The notes under the pieces are model-generated. The model was not told where the DNA came from and ran no database searches. It was given only the letters and a program-made list of their open reading frames with translations. A program made the translations under genes and the position numbers. Shown piece after piece: positions 9,418-18,768 of a stretch of DNA of 64,000 nt. This stretch comes from Sphingobacterium composti (GTDB lineage: Bacteria; Bacteroidota; Bacteroidia; Sphingobacteriales; Sphingobacteriaceae): contig NZ_WUQZ01000003.1 in NCBI RefSeq assembly GCF_009829075.1, positions 186,001-250,000 of the forward strand, written 5' to 3'. The first letter of the stretch is position 1. Each line of letters starts with the position of its first letter.

Positions 9418-10191
9418 ATGAAAAGGAAAACCCTATATATTTTATTTATACTCAGTTTGACTATTTTGTCTTGTGCTTCTCGCAAAGACCTTGTATATTT
9501 TCAACCATCAGATACTGTTGAGTTGAGGACTAATTATGAAAATAATACTCCTAAACTGCAAGCTGGAGATATTCTTGCAATATCTGTTACAGCAGATGAT
9601 GTAAGAGCTACGCAGCCATTCAACCAAATTTCTGCATATCAGGGAACAAATGGAACTATACAAAGTACTAATCCCTTTATACCTACTTATGCTATTGATA
9701 ATAATGGATTTATTGATTTTCCTAAGCTGGGTAAAATCAAATTGGCTGGAAAGACCAGGACAGAGGCAATTGATTACTTACGTACAGAAGTAAGTAAATA
9801 TATTGTTAGTCCAGGCATTAGTATGGAAATACGCAATTTTAGGGTTACAATATTGGGGGAAGTTAAAAGTCCAGGAACATACCCTATTAATAACGATCGT
9901 ATTACATTGCTTGAAGCAATCGGACTTGCAGGAGATTTAACTATAAACGGAGTTAGAAAAAATGTATTAGTAGTTCGCGAACAGAATGGTGTAAAAAGCG
10001 AATATCGAGTAGACTTGACTTCGAGAAACGCATTAAATTCTCCTGTTTTTTATTTAGCGCAGAATGATGTAGTTTATGTAGAGCCAAACGGGGCGCGTAT
10101 ACAATCATCAAAGTATACACAAAATACGTCAATCTTTGTCTCTGTAGCAAGTATTGTTATTGGTCTTATTACACTTATTGTTCGAAATTAA
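9418..10191 (+). CDS. Wza-family outer-membrane polysaccharide export lipoprotein (locus A)
   Basis: A 257-residue lipoprotein: MKRKTLYILFILSLTILSC is a signal peptide with lipobox LSC. The mature part has the Poly_export domain (LQAGDILAISVTADD, then GFIDFPKLGKIKLAG) and a SLBB domain (FRVTILGEVKSPGTYPI). A C-terminal hydrophobic helix (IFVSVASIVIGLITLIV) anchors or spans the outer membrane. Start chosen at the ATG before the signal peptide; an in-frame TTG seven codons upstream has no support. It forms the exit channel and pairs with the Wzc copolymerase 8 bases downstream. The 100-base leader 9318-9417 may hold a promoter but no good -7 box is evident. Confidence 0.9.
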   Translation: MKRKTLYILFILSLTILSCASRKDLVYFQPSDTVELRTNYENNTPKLQAGDILAISVTADDVRATQPFNQISAYQGTNGTIQSTNPFIPTYAIDNNGFIDFPKLGKIKLAGKTRTEAIDYLRTEVSKYIVSPGISMEIRNFRVTILGEVKSPGTYPINNDRITLLEAIGLAGDLTINGVRKNVLVVREQNGVKSEYRVDLTSRNALNSPVFYLAQNDVVYVEPNGARIQSSKYTQNTSIFVSVASIVIGLITLIVRN

Positions 10192-10199
10192 AATAATTT

Positions 10200-12569
10200 A
10201 TGACTAACGAATCACCGCAACCTGTTCAAGAGGAATCAGAAATAAACTTAAGACAATTATTCGAGCAGTATGCTTATTTTTGGAAATGGTTTTTATTGTC
10301 ATTAATTCTATGTGTTTGTGCATCCATACTTTATTTGCGTTATGCGGAAAGAATATATAAAGTAGAGGCGAAAATTTTATTGCAAGATGAAAAACAAGCT
10401 TCCGGAGAATTAGCAGGTCTATCAGAGTTGGCTTCAATAGCTGGTGGAGGAAGTCAGACATCGGCATTTGTTTCAGATCAAATTGATGTAATCAAATCTC
10501 GAAGAATTCTGAGAAAAGTTATTGAATCAAATAGACTCAATATAACCTATACAGCTAAAGGTAATGTTAAGAAATCAGGGTTATTAGAGAAGGATTCTCC
10601 TGTAAAGATTGTTCTACTGGATCCGAACAATAAAAATGTTGATAGTATATCATATCAGGTTAAAGTGTCTCAGACTGATGGTAAGATAAGAGTTACAGAT
10701 GACAATCAAGTTATTGAAGATTATACGTACGGAAAGAAATTCGTAACTCCAATAGGAGCGATGATGATTGTTCCAAATCCCTCTAGAAACATTAATTATA
10801 CATTAATTATTCAGGTTTCCCCTATAGAAAAAGTAATTGACAATTTGTTAGCGGGTATTCAAGTTACACCTAATAAGGAGAAGCAATCATTTATTGTAAA
10901 TTTTTCAATGAACCATCCTAATAGGGAAATGGCTGCGTTGATTTTAAACTCTTTAGTTCAACAATATGATGCAGATGCTGCAAAGGATAAGATTAAAGTT
11001 TCTAGGACTACCTCTGATTTTATTAATAATCGTTTAGCGTTAATTACAAAAGATTTGTCCTCTTCAGATTCTCGTGTTGCTGATTATAAAGACCGAAATA
11101 ATTTGGTTGATATGAACTCTGAAGTGCAGATGTATATGCAAACAGCATCAGAGAATGAACGGAAGTTAATTGAATATCAGACACAGTTACGCTTAGCTGA
11201 TATGATGCGCGAAACGGTAACAGAGGATAATAGTTTATTGCCATCTAATATTGGTCTTAACGATCCGTCGATACAAGCTACCGTTAAGTCTTATAATGAT
11301 TTGGTGTTAGAGAGGGAAGATTTATTAAAATCAGCAACACCCGATAATCCCATAGTTCAGAACCTAGATAAGAATATTCGGGATTTAAAAGTAAACTTAA
11401 ATACTTCTTTAAATAATTATAGAAATGTTTTAGCGACCAATGTAAATAGTATACAAGCACAAACAAGTAAGTATACTAACAAATTGGGGCAGTTACCAAA
11501 TCAAGAAAAAAATTATAAAGATATTTCAAGACAACAGCAGATCTACGAATCATTATATTTGTTTCTACTTCAAAAGCGCGAAGAAACGGAGATAAAATTA
11601 GCTGCAACACCAGATAATTTGAAGATTATTGATGAAGCTTATGGATCTTCAATTCCTGTAGCTCCTAAAAAGGCTATAGTTTTATTAGGTGCAATTATTC
11701 TAGGTTTTATTATTCCTTTTGTTGTTTTATATATAAAATTCTTATTAGACAATAAAGTTCAATCTCGTCGTGATATAGAATCTGAATTTCCTGCGCCTAT
11801 ACTTGGTGAAGTTCCTAGTTCAGAATACCCAATTATTAAAGAGAATGATAGATCTTCGTTGGCGGAAGCTATTCGTATTTTACGTACGAACATCTCTTTT
11901 ATGCTCACGAAGAAAAAAGGAGAAAGCGCTGTAATTTATGTCACTTCCACTACTTCTGGTGAGGGTAAGTCTTTTATAGCTACTAACTTGGCTAAAATAT
12001 TAGCTATGTCGGGAAAGAAAGTTTTGTTGCTAGGAGCCGATATTCGTTCACCAAAGGTTTTAGATTATTTAGGATTGTCACACTTACAGCATACTAATAT
12101 TGGTATCACGCAATATTTAATTAATCCTGATATGCCATTATCAGAGATTATAATACGTAAGCCAGCTCCGTATGATTTTGATATTATTTATTCAGGTTAT
12201 ATTGCTCCTAATCCTGCGGAATTGTTGATGAATGGTCATTTTGCAGATATTATTGAGTTTGGTCGTGAAAATTATGATTTTGTTATCGTAGATACAGCCC
12301 CAGTAAGTTTAGTTACTGATACAATTTTAATAGCTGAACATGCTGATTTAACAATATATGTAACCAGAGCTAATTACCTTGACAAGCGTTTACTTAATGT
12401 TCCAAAAGAGTTGTATTATCAAAGAAAACTTCAGAATATGGCAGTGGTAATCAATGATGTAGATTTCAAACGTGGTTATGGCTATGGTTATGGCTACGGA
12501 TATGGCTATGGAGACGATATTAAGAAAAAATCCTTTCTAGAAAGAGTGAAAAAATTTCTAAATATTTAA
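10200..12569 (+). CDS. Wzc-family chain-length regulator with BY-kinase domain (locus A)
   Basis: A 789-residue inner-membrane protein: Wzz domain with a span near residues 30-50, a long periplasmic coiled-coil part with the GNVR-type segment, a second span near 493-515, then a cytoplasmic tyrosine kinase. The Walker A is SGEGKS and the Walker B is FVIVDTAP. The Walker A' segment reads LLLGADIRSP, so the first Asp of the usual DxD is Gly, a variant I recall as common in Bacteroidota. The tail is GY repeated six times, the likely autophosphorylation cluster. It controls polymer length and export with Wza. A strong terminator follows. Confidence 0.92.
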   Translation: MTNESPQPVQEESEINLRQLFEQYAYFWKWFLLSLILCVCASILYLRYAERIYKVEAKILLQDEKQASGELAGLSELASIAGGGSQTSAFVSDQIDVIKSRRILRKVIESNRLNITYTAKGNVKKSGLLEKDSPVKIVLLDPNNKNVDSISYQVKVSQTDGKIRVTDDNQVIEDYTYGKKFVTPIGAMMIVPNPSRNINYTLIIQVSPIEKVIDNLLAGIQVTPNKEKQSFIVNFSMNHPNREMAALILNSLVQQYDADAAKDKIKVSRTTSDFINNRLALITKDLSSSDSRVADYKDRNNLVDMNSEVQMYMQTASENERKLIEYQTQLRLADMMRETVTEDNSLLPSNIGLNDPSIQATVKSYNDLVLEREDLLKSATPDNPIVQNLDKNIRDLKVNLNTSLNNYRNVLATNVNSIQAQTSKYTNKLGQLPNQEKNYKDISRQQQIYESLYLFLLQKREETEIKLAATPDNLKIIDEAYGSSIPVAPKKAIVLLGAIILGFIIPFVVLYIKFLLDNKVQSRRDIESEFPAPILGEVPSSEYPIIKENDRSSLAEAIRILRTNISFMLTKKKGESAVIYVTSTTSGEGKSFIATNLAKILAMSGKKVLLLGADIRSPKVLDYLGLSHLQHTNIGITQYLINPDMPLSEIIIRKPAPYDFDIIYSGYIAPNPAELLMNGHFADIIEFGRENYDFVIVDTAPVSLVTDTILIAEHADLTIYVTRANYLDKRLLNVPKELYYQRKLQNMAVVINDVDFKRGYGYGYGYGYGYGDDIKKKSFLERVKKFLNI
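12474..12512 (+). repeat. In-frame Gly-Tyr coding repeat in the first Wzc tail
   Basis: Thirteen codons alternating GGN and TAY, built from near-identical 12-base units, encode the kinase tail. The second Wzc (41,481-41,540) has a longer version with ten Tyr. Any slippage by whole units would change the number of phosphorylatable tyrosines without breaking the frame. Confidence 0.9.
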
Positions 12570-12575
12570 TAAATC

Positions 12576-12606
12576 AAATGAGTTCTTTAAGAACTCATTT
12601 TTTTTT
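12576..12606 (+). terminator. Rho-independent terminator ending locus A
   Basis: Arms AAATGAGTTCTT and AAGAACTCATTT are perfect 12-base complements around a single base (real loop several bases), followed by a run of T. It lies 6 bases after the Wzc stop and separates locus A from locus B. Confidence 0.85.
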
Positions 12607-12682
12607 GTAACTTAATGCCTACATATGATAAACATCTTAACCGTAAGTTTGTATTTACGTTAAATTAACCTATTAATATTTG

Positions 12683-12690
12683 TATTTTTG
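12683..12690 (+). promoter_or_regulatory. Candidate -7 box for locus B
   Basis: TATTTTTG matches the Bacteroidota TAnnTTTG -7 consensus exactly and sits 58 bases before the WecA-type start, just after the locus A terminator. No clear TTG -33 element is seen at the usual distance, so support is partial. The 140-base leader has no NusG-like or other regulatory gene. Confidence 0.4.
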
Positions 12691-12748
12691 CATTCTAGTC
12701 GAGGTTTGTATTCCCATGGAAAATAATGCTCGATAGATATAATCTATT

Positions 12749-13864
12749 ATGGAATATTTAATACTTTCAGTTCCTTTTATTTTAGCTATCCTTATAGGGA
12801 GGACAATCATTCCTTACATTTTGCTTGTTACCTATAAGAAGCGTTTGTTTGATCCAATTGATGCTCGTAAACTCCATCATACTGCGATTCCAAGATTAGG
12901 TGGGCTAGCTTTTATGCCAATTCAATTATGTTTACTCGCAATATTTTTAGTTGTAATGTATAATTTTGGACTAGAAAAAAATTTTTCCAACACAATAAGC
13001 ACTTGGAAGATAATGCCCATGTTTGTCGTATGGGGTGTGGGCATAGTTATGCTTTTTATCGTTGGAATAGCTGATGACTTAGTACATGTACATTATAAAT
13101 GGAAGTTTTTTGTACAAATTCTTGCTGCGTCATTATTTCCAATGGCTGGCTTATGGATAAATGATTTATATGGTTTTTTGTTCATTGTAGGAATTCCTTT
13201 TTGGCTAGGTGCATTACTGACTGTTTTTGCAACAGTATTAGTTATTAATTCTATTAATCTTATCGATGGCTTAGATGGATTATGTTCAGGTTTAGTCTGT
13301 GTCAGTTGTTTAGTAATGGGCGGTCTCTTTTTGTATTATGGAGCCTGGATTCATACTTTGTTGGCATGGATAACCGCTGGTGTATTGTTCCCTTTTTTCT
13401 ATTATAACGTATTCGGAGTTTCTAAGCGTAGAAGAAGGATTTTCATGGGTGATACTGGTAGTATGACATTGGGTTATACCGTAGCATTTTTGGCTATTAG
13501 TTATTCTATGAATTTGAGAGAAATAAAGCCTTTTACAGAGGGTGCAATTGTTGTCGCTTTTTCAACACTTTTAGTTCCCATTTTTGATGTAGTGCGGGTA
13601 ATCGTTGTGCGGTTTTATAATGGTAAGCCTTTGTTTAAAGCAGATAGGAGTCATTTACATCATAAATTATTAAGAGCAGGATTGTCACATAGAGCAGCTA
13701 TGTTGTCTATTATCGGCCTATCTTTATTTTTTTCAATATTCAATTTAATATCTGTAAATTATATTAGTAATAATATAGTAATATTAATAGATTTAATATT
13801 GTGGATTTTACTAACTATATCCTTCAATTTTGTAGTTAGAAGTAGAGATATTGCTGGTAAATAA
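12749..13864 (+). CDS. WecA-type undecaprenyl-phosphate N-acetylglucosaminyl-1-phosphate transferase
   Basis: A 371-residue integral membrane protein of the MraY/WecA/TagO group. It has KLHHTAIPRLGG near the N-terminus, AD[DE]-type VGIADDLVHVHYKWK, NSINLIDGLDGL, FMGDTGSMTLG and the loop KADRSHLHHKLLRAGLSHR, all conserved positions of WecA/TagO. It is longer than the WbpL-type protein of locus A. It should load a HexNAc-1-phosphate onto undecaprenyl phosphate and so begin the locus B repeat unit. It is the first gene after a terminator and probable promoter. Confidence 0.9.
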   Translation: MEYLILSVPFILAILIGRTIIPYILLVTYKKRLFDPIDARKLHHTAIPRLGGLAFMPIQLCLLAIFLVVMYNFGLEKNFSNTISTWKIMPMFVVWGVGIVMLFIVGIADDLVHVHYKWKFFVQILAASLFPMAGLWINDLYGFLFIVGIPFWLGALLTVFATVLVINSINLIDGLDGLCSGLVCVSCLVMGGLFLYYGAWIHTLLAWITAGVLFPFFYYNVFGVSKRRRRIFMGDTGSMTLGYTVAFLAISYSMNLREIKPFTEGAIVVAFSTLLVPIFDVVRVIVVRFYNGKPLFKADRSHLHHKLLRAGLSHRAAMLSIIGLSLFFSIFNLISVNYISNNIVILIDLILWILLTISFNFVVRSRDIAGK

Positions 13865-13882
13865 ATTTTAAACCATTCAAAC

Positions 13883-14845
13883 ATGAATATTGCAATAATT
13901 GGTGGATCTGGATTTGTTGGTAAAAATTTGATTAATAAATTATTACCATCTGAATATATAACTTCTATTATTAATATTGACAAGAATGTCAATTCTTCTC
14001 ATCCATCATTGACTTATCAGGGTAATGTATTAGATGTTGAGAGCCTTAAACAACATCTCAAAGGCATTGATATTGTTATTCTTCTAGCTGCAGAGCATCG
14101 TGATGATGTGACACCTACATCATTGTATTATGATGTAAATGTACAAGGTATGCGAAATACATTAATTGCTATGGAAGTTAATAATGTGAAACGGATAGTG
14201 TTTACAAGTTCTGTAGCTGTTTATGGGTTAGATAAAGCTAATCCAGATGAGTCATTTCCAGCAGATCCTTTTAATCATTATGGAATCAGTAAATGGCAAG
14301 CGGAGCAAGTGTTACAAGAGTGGTACAAGGATCATGAAGATTGGAATATTAATATTATACGTCCTACAGTAATTTTTGGAGAGGGAAATAGGGGAAATGT
14401 ATATAATTTGCTCAACCAAATTGCTTCTGGGAAGTTTATGATGATTGGCAAAGGAAATAACCAAAAGTCAATGTCGTATATTGGTAATATTGTTGCTTTC
14501 ATACAGTTCTTAGTAGAAAACGTTAAATCAGGATATAATATTTATAATTATGTAGATAAGCCTGACTTCACAACTAATGACTTGGTATATCATACTGGAC
14601 AAATTCTTGGTACTAATATCCCTGCTGTAAAAATACCGTATGCATTAGGCATGTTGGGAGGATATTGCTTTGATGTATTAGCGTTTCTAACTCGTAAAAA
14701 ATTATCAATAAGTTCTGTTCGAGTAAAAAAATTCTGCGCCGTTACTAAATACGATTCTACTAAAGCAATGTCTTCTGGATTTGTTCCTCCATATACTATG
14801 GAAGAAGGACTCCGTAGAATGCTTAATGCTGAATTTGGGAAATAA
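13883..14845 (+). CDS. NAD-dependent sugar epimerase/dehydratase (extended SDR)
   Basis: A 320-residue extended SDR with GGSGFVGKNL (NAD binding), FTSSVAVYG with the catalytic Ser, YGISK (Tyr/Lys) and IIRPTVIFGEGNRGN. It resembles the epimerase encoded at 6992 in layout and, like it, is next to an initiating transferase gene, so each locus has its own pair. Likely role: producing or modifying the UDP-sugar used first in the repeat unit. Specificity cannot be told from sequence. Confidence 0.8.
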   Translation: MNIAIIGGSGFVGKNLINKLLPSEYITSIINIDKNVNSSHPSLTYQGNVLDVESLKQHLKGIDIVILLAAEHRDDVTPTSLYYDVNVQGMRNTLIAMEVNNVKRIVFTSSVAVYGLDKANPDESFPADPFNHYGISKWQAEQVLQEWYKDHEDWNINIIRPTVIFGEGNRGNVYNLLNQIASGKFMMIGKGNNQKSMSYIGNIVAFIQFLVENVKSGYNIYNYVDKPDFTTNDLVYHTGQILGTNIPAVKIPYALGMLGGYCFDVLAFLTRKKLSISSVRVKKFCAVTKYDSTKAMSSGFVPPYTMEEGLRRMLNAEFGK

Positions 14846-14895
14846 AAATAATACTATTTTATATTAACTAATTGAACCAAAAGATAAAGAATAAT

Positions 14896-15906
14896 ATGTT
14901 ATCAGGTAAATCAATATTAATCACAGGTGGTACTGGATCACTTGGAAAGGCCTTAACATCCCATATATTAAGTAATTTTCCAGATGTTAAACGCTTAGTA
15001 ATATTTTCTAGGGATGAGCAAAAACAATTTCAGATGGCTATGGATTATCCATCAGATAAATTTCCGCAAATTAGATTTTTTATTGGAGATGTTCGCGATA
15101 AGGAGAGACTAAATCGTGCATTCAATGGAATTGATTATGTTATTCATGCTGCTGCTATGAAACATGTACCAATAGCTGAATACAATCCAGATGAATGTGT
15201 GAAGACTAATATACATGGGGCACAAAATGTAATAGATGCATGTTTTGAAACTAATGTAGAGCGTGTAGTTGCTCTATCCACAGACAAGGCCTGTGCTCCG
15301 ATTAATCTTTATGGTGCTACAAAACTAGCGTCTGATAAGCTATTTGTTGCAGCAAACAACATTACAGGCAATAACCCTATACGCTTTTCTGTAGTTCGAT
15401 ATGGGAATGTGATGGGATCAAATGGATCTGTAATACCATTTTTTATAAATAAAAGGAAAGATGGAGTATTGCCTATTACGGACCCGAATATGACAAGGTT
15501 TAATATTAGTTTGCAGGGTGGAGTCGATATGGTAATGCATGCATTATTTAATGCTTGGGGAGGCGAAATCTTTATTCCTAAAATACCATCTTACAAAATT
15601 ACCGATGTTGCAGAGGCTATTGCACCGTACTGTGAACATAAGGTAGTAGGTATTAGACCAGGAGAAAAAGTTCATGAAGAGATGATTACACCATCTGACT
15701 CATTTTATACCTACGATTTAGGTAAGTACTATACAATTTTACCTGCTGTGACGAAATGGTCTCTAACTGATTTTATTACAGCATTTAATGGGGTAAAAGT
15801 TCAAGAAGGATTTGCTTATAATTCTGGAGAAAATACAGAGTGGGAGACTGTTGATGGATTAAGAAAACTTATTAAGGATCATGTTGATCCTACATTTGCC
15901 GTATAA
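14896..15906 (+). CDS. pseB: UDP-N-acetylglucosamine 4,6-dehydratase (inverting), PseB
   Basis: A 336-residue SDR of the length of PseB/FlaA1. Motifs: ITGGTGSLGKAL at the N-terminus, the family-specific FSRDEQKQFQM, HAAAMKHVPIAEYNP, the LSTDKA segment where classical SDRs have Ser-Thr, and YGATK. PseB turns UDP-GlcNAc into the 4-keto-6-deoxy-L-arabino sugar, the first step to pseudaminic acid. Start taken at the ATG giving MLSGKSILITGG; a TTG eight codons earlier is unlikely. Followed 4 bases later by pseC. Confidence 0.92.
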   Translation: MLSGKSILITGGTGSLGKALTSHILSNFPDVKRLVIFSRDEQKQFQMAMDYPSDKFPQIRFFIGDVRDKERLNRAFNGIDYVIHAAAMKHVPIAEYNPDECVKTNIHGAQNVIDACFETNVERVVALSTDKACAPINLYGATKLASDKLFVAANNITGNNPIRFSVVRYGNVMGSNGSVIPFFINKRKDGVLPITDPNMTRFNISLQGGVDMVMHALFNAWGGEIFIPKIPSYKITDVAEAIAPYCEHKVVGIRPGEKVHEEMITPSDSFYTYDLGKYYTILPAVTKWSLTDFITAFNGVKVQEGFAYNSGENTEWETVDGLRKLIKDHVDPTFAV

Positions 15907-15910
15907 GATT

Positions 15911-17098
15911 ATGCAGAATCAAGTAATTCCTTATGGACGCCAAGATATTACAGAGGATGATATTCAGGTTGTCATTGAAACCTTAAAATCAGATTATTTG
16001 ACTCAAGGGCCAAAGATCAAAGAATTTGAGGACAATTTTGCAAAATATATAGGATGTAAATATGCGGTAGCAGTTTCAAACGGTACAGCTGCACTACACC
16101 TTTGTGCGTTGGCTTTGGGAGTAAAACAGGGGGACAAAGTTATAACTACTCCAATTACTTTTGCTGCTTCAGCAAATTGTGTACGATATTGTGGTGGTGA
16201 GGTGATTTTCGGAGAAATTGATTCGGAGACTTACTTGTTGGATATAAATTCTGTTAAGGATTTGCTTAAATCTTCTCCAAAAGGGACATATAAAGGAATA
16301 ATTCCAGTTGATTTTGCAGGAAGGGCCGTTGATTTGGAGCAATATAAAAAATTAGCTGAAGAATATGATCTTTGGATTATAGAAGATGCCTGTCATGCTC
16401 CAGGCGGTTATTTTATAGATTCATCTAAGTCTAAGCAATTATGTGGAAATGGTAAATATGCCGATTTGGCAATATTCTCATTTCACCCTGTAAAACATAT
16501 TGCATCTGGTGAGGGCGGAATGATTACTACAAATGATGAGGAATTGTACAAAAAGCTATTGCAACTAAGAACCCATGGTATCATAAAGGAAAATGAAGGG
16601 TATAAAAATAGTATAGAGTTTGCAGGAGGAGATGATCAATATCCAATGTGGTATATGGAAATGCAAGTTTTAGGATACAATTATAGGATTACAGATTTTC
16701 AGGCCGCATTAGGGAATAGTCAACTAAAACGTGCTGGAGAAGGATTAGAGCGAAGAAGAGAAATAGCATCACTATATAATAACTATTTTTCAGGTAAATC
16801 GTACGTTAGAAGTCAGTCAGGAGTTGTTGAAGGCCACGCGTATCATCTCTATTTATTGGAAGTCGAAGACAGATTAGGATTATATAATTATTTGCGAAGC
16901 AAAAACATTTTCGCACAAATACATTATATCCCCTGCCATCTTATGCCATACTATAGAAAGTTTGGTTGGAAAGAAGGAGATCGGCCATATGCAGAGGACT
17001 ATTATAGACATTGTATTAGTTTACCAATGTATCCTACGCTTACAGAACAGGCTCAGATTTACGTAATGGATTGTGTTAATGAATATTATGAAGAATAA
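15911..17098 (+). CDS. pseC: UDP-4-amino-4,6-dideoxy-HexNAc aminotransferase, PseC
   Basis: A 395-residue DegT/DnrJ/EryC1 aminotransferase. It begins IPYGRQDITEDDIQ, typical of PseC. The PLP region is intact: SNGTAALHL, the Asp in IIEDACHAPGG, and the Schiff-base Lys in FSFHPVKHIASGEGG. It adds an amino group from glutamate to C4 of the PseB product. Start at the ATG of MQNQVIPYG; an upstream in-frame TTG lies inside pseB and is rejected. It overlaps pseF by 11 bases. Confidence 0.92.
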   Translation: MQNQVIPYGRQDITEDDIQVVIETLKSDYLTQGPKIKEFEDNFAKYIGCKYAVAVSNGTAALHLCALALGVKQGDKVITTPITFAASANCVRYCGGEVIFGEIDSETYLLDINSVKDLLKSSPKGTYKGIIPVDFAGRAVDLEQYKKLAEEYDLWIIEDACHAPGGYFIDSSKSKQLCGNGKYADLAIFSFHPVKHIASGEGGMITTNDEELYKKLLQLRTHGIIKENEGYKNSIEFAGGDDQYPMWYMEMQVLGYNYRITDFQAALGNSQLKRAGEGLERRREIASLYNNYFSGKSYVRSQSGVVEGHAYHLYLLEVEDRLGLYNYLRSKNIFAQIHYIPCHLMPYYRKFGWKEGDRPYAEDYYRHCISLPMYPTLTEQAQIYVMDCVNEYYEE

Positions 17099-17783
17099 TA
17101 TTTGTATTATCCCTGCTAGAGGAGGAAGTAAAAGGATTCCGAGAAAAAATATTAAAGATTTTTTGGGAAAACCAATTATTGCTTATTCTATTAAAGCTGC
17201 ATTAGAATCTGGTATTTTTTCTGAGGTTATGGTTTCAACAGACGATATAGAAATTGGAGAATTAGCCATAAAATATGGTGCGAAAGTGCCATTTTATAGA
17301 TCGGGAGAAAATTCAAATGATTACGCAACAACATTAGATGTTCTGCGAGAAGTAATTGAATGGTATGAATGGCAAAATGAATATTTTGATAATATTTGTT
17401 GTATCTATCCAACAGCGCCATTTGTTACTGTTGAAAAGTTGAATTTTGCAATAGATCTATTGACGCATAGTGAATACGACAGTGTTGTTCCTATTGTTCA
17501 ATATTCATTTCCTATTCAACGCTCTTTCGTACTAGATACTTCTCACAAAGTAAGCTATAAGTTCCCTAGTGATAAGAACGCAAGAAGTCAAGATTTAGAA
17601 GCGACTTATCATGATTGTGGACAGTTCTATTTGATGCATAGAAAAGTTTTAGATAAAGATTCAATAGTAACTTCAAATACAGGTGCAATACTATGCACAG
17701 AACTTGAGGTTCAAGATATTGATAATGAAATTGATTGGAAATTAGCTGAATTGAAATATGAACTCTTACAAGGTATTAAATAA
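17088..17783 (+). CDS. pseF: CMP-pseudaminic acid synthetase, PseF
   Basis: A 231-residue cytidylyltransferase. IIPARGGSKRIPRKNIKDF is the CTP-binding motif of CMP-sialic-acid-type synthetases; YPTAPFVT and HDCGQFYLM match PseF. It activates pseudaminic acid with CTP for transfer into the polymer. Length fits the family. It overlaps pseC by 11 bases and the GNAT gene by 26, indicating one tightly coupled operon. Confidence 0.92.
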   Translation: MKNNICIIPARGGSKRIPRKNIKDFLGKPIIAYSIKAALESGIFSEVMVSTDDIEIGELAIKYGAKVPFYRSGENSNDYATTLDVLREVIEWYEWQNEYFDNICCIYPTAPFVTVEKLNFAIDLLTHSEYDSVVPIVQYSFPIQRSFVLDTSHKVSYKFPSDKNARSQDLEATYHDCGQFYLMHRKVLDKDSIVTSNTGAILCTELEVQDIDNEIDWKLAELKYELLQGIK

Positions 17784-18768
17784 TCAAGTCTTTGAAAGTG
17801 GTCATTACTCTATAGTTCCCATAAGATATGAGGATAGGCTAGATATTTTGAAATGGCGTAATGAGCAAATATATCATCTCAGACAAGCAAATCCTTTAAC
17901 AGAAGATGATCAGGAGGAGTATTTTTCTAATGTAGTTTCTAAACTATTTGATCAAGAAAAGCCTAATCAAATATTGTTTTCCTATTTAAAAGATGAAAAT
18001 TGTATTGGGTATGGAGGGTTGGTTCACATTAATTGGGTAGATAAGAATGCGGAGATATCATTTATAATGGATACAGCATTAGAAGCTGAGGAGTTCGAAT
18101 TTCATTGGATGAAATATTTGTCTCTTCTAGAGCAAGTTGCTTTTGATGGTTTAGGATTTCACAAGTTATACACGTATGCTTTCGATATAAGACCTCATCT
18201 TTATTTAGCATTAGAAAAATATGGATTTAGTAAGGAAGCCATTCTCCAAGATCACTGTTTGTTTAATGGTGAATTTATAGATGTAGTAATTCATAGTAAG
18301 AAAGATTCGGTCTATCTTAGAAAAGCAACATTTGAAGATGTGACCATTACCTACAATTGGGCAAATGATCCTATTACAAGAAAATATTCGTTTAGTAAGG
18401 ATTATATTCCTTTTGAGAATCATCAAAATTGGTATAAGTCTAAAATAACGGATAAAAATTGTACCTATTTAATATTAGAAAACAGTATCAAAACACCTTT
18501 GGGGTCTATTAGGGTAGATGTAAAGGGTGAGGTTGGGTTAATTAGCTATTTGGTTGCTCCAAAGTACCAAGGGAGAGGACTTGGGAAGTTGTTGGTTAAA
18601 AATTGTGAGGAGTATTTAGAAAATTACAATCCAATGGTAAAAATATTGGAGGGATATGTTATGGAAGAAAATTTAGCTTCTATCAATATATTTAAGGGAT
18701 TAGGCTATACAGAAGTATCTACGCAAGAAGGTTTTAAGTTTATAAAAAAGAGACATGAAAATAGGTAA
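17758..18768 (+). CDS. Double-GNAT acetyltransferase, probable PseH function
   Basis: A 336-residue protein with two GNAT-like halves. Residues 18-180 (IVPIRYEDRLDILKWRNEQ, then FDIRPHLYLALEKYGF) resemble the PseH-type acetyltransferase of pseudaminic acid synthesis. Residues about 182-332 (YLRKATFEDVTITYNWANDP, VAPKYQGRGLGKLLV) form a second GNAT with the acetyl-CoA loop QGRGLG, like the GNAT tail often fused to PseG. The first half lacks a clear R/QxxGxG/A loop. It should N-acetylate the 4-amino sugar made by PseC. It stands where a PseG-PseH pair is often found, but no PseG hydrolase domain is visible. Confidence 0.75.
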   Translation: MNSYKVLNNQVFESGHYSIVPIRYEDRLDILKWRNEQIYHLRQANPLTEDDQEEYFSNVVSKLFDQEKPNQILFSYLKDENCIGYGGLVHINWVDKNAEISFIMDTALEAEEFEFHWMKYLSLLEQVAFDGLGFHKLYTYAFDIRPHLYLALEKYGFSKEAILQDHCLFNGEFIDVVIHSKKDSVYLRKATFEDVTITYNWANDPITRKYSFSKDYIPFENHQNWYKSKITDKNCTYLILENSIKTPLGSIRVDVKGEVGLISYLVAPKYQGRGLGKLLVKNCEEYLENYNPMVKILEGYVMEENLASINIFKGLGYTEVSTQEGFKFIKKRHENR